Positions 9,801 through 18,800 of a stretch of 64,000 nucleotides of DNA are shown in pieces; position 1 is the first letter of the stretch, and every line of letters starts with the position of its first letter. Under the pieces are notes generated by a model. That model worked only from the letters and a program-made list of their open reading frames with translations. It did no database searches and was not told the DNA's origin. The stretch is from JBECKS01 sp964557005. Lineage in GTDB: Bacteria; Pseudomonadota; Gammaproteobacteria; Pseudomonadales; JBECKS01. The translations under genes were made by a program, and so were the position numbers. The DNA lies in the NCBI GenBank assembly GCA_964557005.1, contig CAZKYI010000003.1, positions 184,279-248,278 of the forward strand, read 5' to 3'.

Positions 9801-12800
9801 TTAAAGGCGCTTTGGAAAAATCAAAACCTTTGGCGCGATCTGCTGCAAGAAAATGATTTAATTTTTCCTGTGTGTTGCTTTCATTGCGCCAATCGAGCAG
9901 CTCAAGCGTAACACGCGCATGGGCCTGCACCAGTTGCAAGGGACGTGGCAGATTTTCCCACACAAAGCTGCTACGCAAGATGGTGTGATGATTGATTGCA
10001 CCATTCCACGCTGCTTCCATCGCACTGACATTCAACTGGTTTGAAAATAAAACCGACACCTGCTCACAGTACATGCCCGAACTGCTATCCATGCGGCTGT
10101 GAAATAACATGCCTTCCTGCATGGGTGACAAGGGATAAATCGCATCAAAAGTGCTGTTTGCGTGAGCTTGCTGTGCTGCACACAGCACATCGATTTGTGT
10201 TTGAGTTAAACCACAGTAAGGCAAATCGGAAACGGTAAAACCAAAGTGCGTTTCGTCCACACAAAAATCATTGACCGCATGTGCGTAGTGCTGAAACGCT
10301 TCAATAAATTTATCGACAGATGCCGTTGCAATATGGGCTTCATCATAATTCACTGAAATATGAAAGCTCTGTGCTCTCATTAAAATCGACACGCTCAACA
10401 AGTGCGATGGCTGATTCAGGGGACTGGAATCCTCAATCGTCGCAAGATTTTGTTCGAGGTATTCACTATCCAGCGTCAAAATGCGCGTGTCGTGCTCCGC
10501 CTGAACCTGTCCCAGATAATTAAAAGCCAGTTCAATTTTTGGCAACTGTTTGAGCAAGCGCTCACCGCTGTGTGTGCGATACACATACTTCGCAAGAAAA
10601 TAGGACAAGCCTTTCAGGGGAACGGAATGCAGTGTGTTTTTGAGTGTTTTAATGGCCTGATCAAAATTGCCTGCATCGATGGCGCTTTGATTAAAATCCA
10701 GCAACACTGGATACATCACAGTAAACCAGCCAACCGTGTTTGATAAGTCGAGAAGTGTGTCATCGTGTACATCACGTCCGTGACTTTCCAGTTCAATACA
10801 CAGCGTTTCGCTGATACCGCTTTGCTTCACAGCCAGGGCATAAATCAGCAGTAACAAGGCTTGTGCATCGGTTTTATAGGCGTGATGACTGTCACGCAAC
10901 AAGGACTGACTTAAATTGCTGTCCAAAACAAAACGCTTTTGTACAAGTTTGCTTGCAGTCGCGTGTGTGTCAGGCGTTCTCGACAACAGGGTGCGTTTCA
11001 CCAACGATGCTTCAAAAGCTGACCAGTAATGAATGGCCTCTGAAAAAGTTTTTGCTTCAACCCGCTCTTCAAGTTTTTGTGCATAAAACTGGAAGGAACT
11101 ACTTTTTGAACCCAGATCAATCGCTTGATTATCAAAATGCTGTTCCAGAGCCAGATTCAAATCGTCTACAAGAATGCGCCACGAAACACCGTCCACCACC
11201 AAATGATGCACAAGCACCAACAGCCGCTGACCCTGTTCACCCAAATGATAAAGCACCATTTTAATCAGTGGGCCATGCTCTATCGACAAACTGCCTTGCA
11301 GCTTGCGCGCATGTTCAAGCATGTCCTGATACGCCTGTGCACTGTGGCTGAGGTTATGCTCGGTCAAAACATCGGCGAGTAAGGACAAACTTCTTGCAGA
11401 ATTATCATGCGTTTGTCGCCACTCACGTTGTTGAAATTCAAAACGCAAACGCAGGGCATCGTGCTGCCTGAGCAGGGCGGATAACACTGGCGTAATGCTT
11501 TGTATGCTGAGAAACCCTTTTACTTTGAATAACAGCGATTGGTTGAAATGATCAGGCACTGCAAATTGCTGTTCAAAAAACCATTGCTGCACAGGGCTTA
11601 GAGGGACTTCACCCTGCACCAGACCCTGTTCGGCTTTCGGTTTGTCGTCCTGATAATCCAGTTGTTGTGCCAGTTCGATGATGCTGGGATATTCAAATAA
11701 CAGTTTCGGGCTTAACTCAATGCCACTGCGTTTGGCACGGCTGACAATTTGAATACTGATGATGGAATCACCGCCCACTTCAAAAAAGTTGTCACGAATG
11801 CCGATCTGCTCAAGCCCCAGTACCTCACGCCAAACCTCAAGCAGTTTTTGTTCCACTTCATTGCGCGGTGCCTGATAGTGATCCTGTTGCGCAAGTCTTG
11901 GCGCAGGTAATTGCGTGGTATCGAGCTTGCCATTGGGTGTGATGGGAAGCGCAGGAATTTCAATCAGAAATTGCGGCACCATGTACTGAGGCAATTTCTC
12001 TTTCAACCTTGCCAGCAGCATTTTCGCTTCCAGTTGCTCACCTTGCTTCAGCACATAGTAGCCAAGCAATAGTTTTTGCCCTGTTTCAGATTCATGCACA
12101 TGAATCACCGCATCCTGAACACGCTGCTCTTCAAGCATGTATTTAATAATTTCACCAGGTTCAATTCTGAAACCACGAATCTTGATTTGCTTGTCCCTGC
12201 GACCAAGCACTTCAAAACTGCCATCTGCCAAACGTCTGGCAAGATCACCGGTGCGATACGCTCTCGCGCCTGCGACTTTACTGATCGGGTCTTCAATATA
12301 GGATTGACTGCTTAATTCAGGTTTGCGCCAATAGCCAATGCCAACACCATCACCACCGCTCACCAGTTCACCAATCACGCCCACCGGAACTTCCTTGTTA
12401 CGTTTATCGAGAATATAAACCGTGGTATTGGAAATGGCTTTACCGACAGGCACATTGCTGGCATCGCTCAGTAAATTCCAGGTATCAAAAACGGTAGTGA
12501 GCACACCATTTTCAGTGGGGCCATACACATTGAGGATTTGCAAGGGCGGTTCATTTTGCAAAACGCGACGCGTTGCATCGGCATTGAGTGGCTCTCCACC
12601 AATCAACAAGCTGCGCATTTTTTTAAACATGCCCGGACGTTGCTTGCTGTAAATATGAAACAGCGATGTGGTGAGCAACATATTGCTGACAGCTTCGCGC
12701 TGTAATTTTTCCTCAAAACGCTCACCGTTCAACACGGTTTCCTTGTCAAAGCCAATCAGGCAGGCACCATGCAGCAAAGCTCCCCAGATTTCATAAGCGG

Positions 12801-15800
12801 ACGCATCAAAACACACATTCACCACATGCCCTACCTTGTCATTCGGCCCCAGATTCAGATACCAGTTGTTAATTAACAAACGAATCATGGAACGATGACT
12901 TAAACACACACCCTTCGGCTGGCCTGTAGAACCAGAGGTGTACATCAAATAGGCAAGGTCGGTGGCTTGTACGTTTTTATAAAAATCCACGCTGCCCGCA
13001 TCAAATTGTTCCAGTGCATCTAACAACTGATCGTAGAAGACCAGAGGACAACGAATATGCGCAGCATTGGCTGCATCCAGCTGCGCCTGATAGCGCGACA
13101 AGGAAATAATGTGCGCAGGCCCGCAGTCACCCAGCATATATTGCAGGCGTTCTCGCGGATAATCGGGATCAAGCGGTACATAAGCCGCACCCGTTTTAAC
13201 AACCGCCAATACGCTAATCAGCATGGCCTCGGAGCGATCCAGAAACAAGGCTACCCTCTGACCTTTTGCAATGCCCTGCTGGTTCAAATAACGCGCCAGT
13301 TGATTGGAACGCTCATCAAGCGCTTTGTAACTCAATATCTGTTCATCAAATTTAAGCGCGAGGTGCTGTGGAAACTGCATTGCTTTTTCTGCAAACAATT
13401 CAATCAGCGTGGCATCTCTGGGGTAACTGGTTTCGGTTTTGTTCCAGTGTTCAAGTGCGCGCAGCTCTTCCGCTTTCATGTAGGGAATATCCAGCGGCAG
13501 GGTATTGCCATGTTGAGGGAAATGACCGAGCAAGGTTTCAAGATGCCCCAACAAGCGCATCACCGTGGATTTTCGATACACGCTGCTATCAAACAGCACA
13601 CGCAAACGAATCGCCTTGTTGGGTTCAATAATAAGGGTGAGCGGGTAATTGGTTTGCTCGAAACTGTGCAGCTCACCCACACTGAACAATGGATTGTCTT
13701 GTTTCAGTTTTTCATCAACAGGAAAATTTTCAAACACCAGCATGCTGTCAAACAGACGGCTGTCATCGTCCATGCCCACCCATTTCTGAATGCGCATGAG
13801 CGAGCTGCCCTGATATTCGTTGATGGCTTGCTGGCTTTCCTGAATGGTGTGCAATACACGCAGCAGATGACTGCGTGCATCAAGCTGTACACGCAGAGGC
13901 AAGGTGTTGATAAACATGCCGACAATCTGTTCAACGCCTTCAAAATCTTCAGGGCGACCAGATACCGTTGTGCCAAATACCACATCTTCATCACCACTAT
14001 AATGTGCCAGCAAGATTGCCCAGGCAGCTTGCATCACAGTATTCAGGGTAAGCTGATGTTTTCTTGCAAAGTAGCGCAAGCTGTCACTCAGCACTTCACC
14101 GAGTTCAAGTTTAACAACACCATCACCCTGTTCATCTTTGGGAATGGGTTGTGAAATCGCTTCGATGTCGATGGCATTGGCAGCAGAAAAACCCTCAAAC
14201 AGGGTTTTCCAGAACTGCTCCTGCTGCGCTTCCAAAGCTGCGTTTTGTTTCTGATACCAGGCAACATAATCTTCAAAACGGTAGAGACTGCCGAGTGTCA
14301 GTTTTGACACATCATGCCCTGCACACAAGGCGGTATAAAATTCAAATACATCATTCAACACCAGCGGCACCGACCAGCCATCGAGCAGAATGTGGTGATA
14401 GCTCCACACCAGCCAGTAATGCTCTGGCGCAAATTGCACAAGATACACGCGCATCAGCGGCAGTTGTGATAATTCAAATTTGCGTTGTCTGTCTTTTGCA
14501 AGAAAATCTTCAAGTGTGTTGATTACACTTTGCTTCGAATGGCTCGATGCTGCACTGAAATCAACATGCTCAACTGTGAAATCGACATCGGATAACACCA
14601 CTTGCACTGGCTGCTGTGTTTGCCAATAAAAAATACTTCTGAGATTGGCATATTTTTTAATCAGACATTGCCAGGCACTTTGAAAATGCTGTGTATGAAT
14701 TTGCCCTTTCAGTTCCACACAAAATTGTTCGATGTATTGATGCGTTTCATCAGCTCCTGAAAACAGTGTGTGAAACAACATGCCCTGCTGCGTCGGCAAC
14801 AAATCATGGATACTTTCTATGGAAGCAAACGGTAATACGCTATTCGATGAATACACGCTGTGTTCAATCTGTTCGATTTCCTTTTGATTCAGTTTGCTTG
14901 CCAGCAAATCGGAAGGGCTGAGCAAGGGGTGCAGCTGCGCGCAACAATTTTCAATCAGGGATTCCAGTGCCTGTTGATAGTGTTGTGCATAAGCGAGTAT
15001 CTGTGCTTCCTGCATCAAAACCGCATCATATAAAAATTCGCAGTGCAAACTGCCTGCGTTGATATAAACAACAATATCCAGCAAATGTGGCCGCTTTAAT
15101 GTATCCGCCTGATCCATGTGATTGAGATGTGCAAGGCGGTTTCTGGCCTGACTGATGGCAAAAAATTGCGAGTTCAACGCCTGATCAAGTTGCCCCAGAT
15201 AATTAAAACTGATGTCGAGTTTTGCAGCACGCAAACTCGCTTCCTTGAAATAGGCCTGTGTACCTGTTCGACTGAGCAAGCCAAAACCCAAACCCTTCGC
15301 GGGTATCCTTCTTAATTGCTCTTTAATGTTTTTGAGTTTTTCTGGCCAGGTCTGATGTGCTTCATGGTGTTGCAACAGCACAGGGAAGATGCTGGTAAAC
15401 CAGCCCACCGTTCTGGAAACATCGGGTGCTTCCAGAAATGCCGACCAAGCTTCAGGTAATTCCCTGCCGTGCATTTCCAGATTGAGCGCAAGCAACTGAT
15501 TGTTAGACAGAACTTCTGCCAATGCACACAGCAGAATATCATTGGCATCGGCATTAAAATTTCTTTGTGCCTGTTTGAGAAACTGCTCGCTGAATTGATG
15601 GCTTAAAGAGAAGGCAATACGTTTCTGGTTTGCAAATATCGAATGCCTGTCTTTACCCTGCTCCAGTATTAACGGGCTTTGATAATACCTGAGTGCTTTC
15701 AGGCTATGCTTCCAGTAATCTTTTTCCGTTTTAAAATAGTCGGACTGCGCAAGTTTGAGCAGCCCTTGATTCCAGTCTTTGAATGACAGCGTTTTAGCTG

Positions 15801-18800
15801 GAAGCAAGCTCTCCAGTGCAGGCTGATTTCTGTTTTCAAACAAAGTATTCAGGTCTTCCAGCACAATGCGCCACGATACGCCATCGATAACCAGATGATG
15901 TGCAACTATAAATAACAAATGCTTCTCTATGCCACTGTCCAGCTCATGTAACAGGGCAAAATGAATGCCTGTGCCTTGTTCAAAATTGAGTGTTTTATGT
16001 AAAGCCATCAGCGTTTGCTGCAAGGACTGTGCGTCGCTCTCTTCTGCATTGCGCTGAACGGTGTGCTGGCTGACATAGGGAGCAAGATTCGTTTCGCTGG
16101 ATACAAAGGGATTGTAATGTTGTTTCCATATACCTGAGTGCTGTTTAAAACCGGAAGTCAGCACATCATGCTTTTCCAGCAACACCGCTACCATTTTTTC
16201 AAGCGCAGCCAAATCAGGTTCACATTTCAAATCCAGTAATACCGACTGGTTGAAATGATGGTTCGCCGCAACATCTGAAACCGCATCAGACAGTGCAATC
16301 TCTGAAAAAAACCAGTTCTGTACGGGTGAAACAACATTCTCACCAAGGACACTTTCCTGATTCACCTGTAAGGTTTTTTGCGAAACACTCGCAACTCTCG
16401 CCAATTCTGAAATCGTCGGATAACGAAAAATATGATTGGGTTTGATGACAATGCCTTGCCTGCGTGCCGCACTGATAATCTGAATACTGAGAATGGAATC
16501 ACCGCCTAAATCGAAAAAATTATCCCGCGTTCCAATTTTTTCCACGCCCAATACTTTTTGCCAGATTGCCTGTAGCTGTGCTTCGATTTCGCTGTTGGCT
16601 GCTTTAAATGCCTGTGTCTGCAAAGAAGAGAGCTGTGGTTCAGGCAAGGCCTTGCGATTGATTTTGCCATTGCCCAACATCGGCATGGTGTCCAGCACCA
16701 CCGTCACCGCTGGCACCATGTATTCGGGCAAACGCGCACTCAAAAACTGTTTGAGTTTTATTTGAAAGGTGTGATGTTGGTCTTTTTGACTTTTCTGAAA
16801 AAAATTGTCCGTCAAACAAACGTAGGCAACTAATTGTTTGCTGTTGCCGAGTTCCCGTACCACCACCACTGCCAGACTGACTTCTGCCATCGCTTGTACA
16901 CAGGTTTCGATTTCACCGAGTTCGATGCGAAAACCACGCACCTTCACCTGATGATCGATTCTGCCAAGATAGTCGATATAGCCCCTGCGATTCAGGCGCA
17001 CCAGATCGCCCGTGCGATACAAAAGCTGCTTACCCAGATGTGGTAGCTCTACTTCAATAAAAGTGCTGTCGTTAAGTTGCGGCCTGTTGAGATAACCACG
17101 CGCCAGTTGTTTGCCTGCAATAAATAATTCACCTGCAACACCATAAGGCAGCAAGCGGAATTGTTTATCGAGTACATACAAGGCGGTATTGGAAACCGGC
17201 TTGCCGATGGGCACCGCCGTTGCATCTGGCATATTTTTTTCACATGGCCAATAACTCACATCGATAGATGCTTCCGTCGGCCCATACAGATTATGCAATT
17301 CACTGTGCCTGAATAACGCATAAAAATGATTGACTGCTTTGCGCGTTAACGCTTCTCCACTGCAAAATACTTTTTGCAGGCTTTCTGCCATGCGTTCATT
17401 CAAAACATTTTTATCATCGATTGCATCTAACCATGAACTCAACATGGAAGGCACAAAATGACAGTGTGTTATGCCTTGCTCTGCCATCAACTCCCTGAGG
17501 TAGAGCGGATCCTTATGACCATCAGCACTCGCCAGTACCAGCGTAGCGCCCTGACTCAGTGGCCAGATAAATTCCCACACCGATACATCAAAACTGTAGG
17601 TAGTTTTTTGCAATACGCGACTTGCCTGAGTGAGCTGATAGGCTTCCTGCATCCACTGTATGCGATTAAGAATCCCTTCATGAGTCACCATCACGCCTTT
17701 GGGTTGACCTGTTGAGCCAGAGGTATAAATGATGTTGAACAAATCCAGGGCATTCGCATGGTTATGCGGCAAGCGATCAATCGCACGACACGCCTTCACA
17801 AGGCCAGCGTCTTGCAAATCAATTCGCCCAGAAAAATTTTCGCACAGAGGTCTGGTTTCACCACTGCACAACACAAACTGCGCCTGACTGTCGTCCAGCA
17901 TGAACGCCAGCCTGTCCTGTGGCAGGGCAGGGTCAAGCGGTAAATAAGGACTGCCTGTTTTAAGCACGGCAAGTATCGCCACCACCATTTCAACACTGCG
18001 CTGCAAACACAGGGCAACAGGGCGTGTCGGTTCCAGACCTTGTGTTTGCAAATAAACCGCCAGTTGATTTGCCCGCTGATGCAAGTCCTGATAACTCAGC
18101 TCGTACTGTTTACCGTCTTCAATATAAACCAGTGCAATGGCTACATCGTGCTCAAACACTTTGAGGAATTCATCGACGGTGTTGAATGCTTCATAAACCG
18201 CCTGTTCCCCTGTGGCGTTTGAAAGAATTGCCTGCTGTTCGGTTTCATCTAACAGGTTCGGAGCATCCCATGCTTGCTGTTGTTTAAGCTGCTCGCTGAA
18301 AAATTCCAGTGTGCGCAAATAGTGCCTGACAAGTTGTCGGATGCTTTCCTCTTCAAAACGCCCTGCATCGTAAAACAGTTTGGCTCTTAACACTGTTTGT
18401 CCCTGCGTCTCAAGTCCGATGGACAAGTGCAGGTCTGAGCCTGATAAAAGTTCGGCATCTGTTTCAGCAAAAGATAATAAACAGCTTTTTTCAGGCAGCG
18501 GCAAACCCAAGTGCTCGCCCAGCTGAGCTAGCTCCTGAGTTTGCATCTGTGAAAAATGCAAAAAAGATTCATCGTCTGCAAGGTTCACCTTAACAGGTAT
18601 AAAAATATCCGCTTTGCCGTACACCCAGCTCAAGGGGGTTGAATGTACATGGTGACTGTAAAAAAATTCTGTTTGTCCCGTGTATCTGGCAAGCAAAATT
18701 AACCATGCAGCACGCAGGAAAGATTCGCGCTCCAAAGCTGCCAATGCGTTCAAGTGCTTCTGCTCAATATAAAATGACTGTACTTGCTGATTCTGATGGG

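Noticed and set aside
13057..14154. 365-codon plus-strand open frame inside the 4983-aa NRPS, with many similar ones across 1-30 kb and 54-64 kb
   Set aside because: It is antisense to adenylation and condensation domains that are plainly coding, and its translation shows no family resemblance and odd composition.
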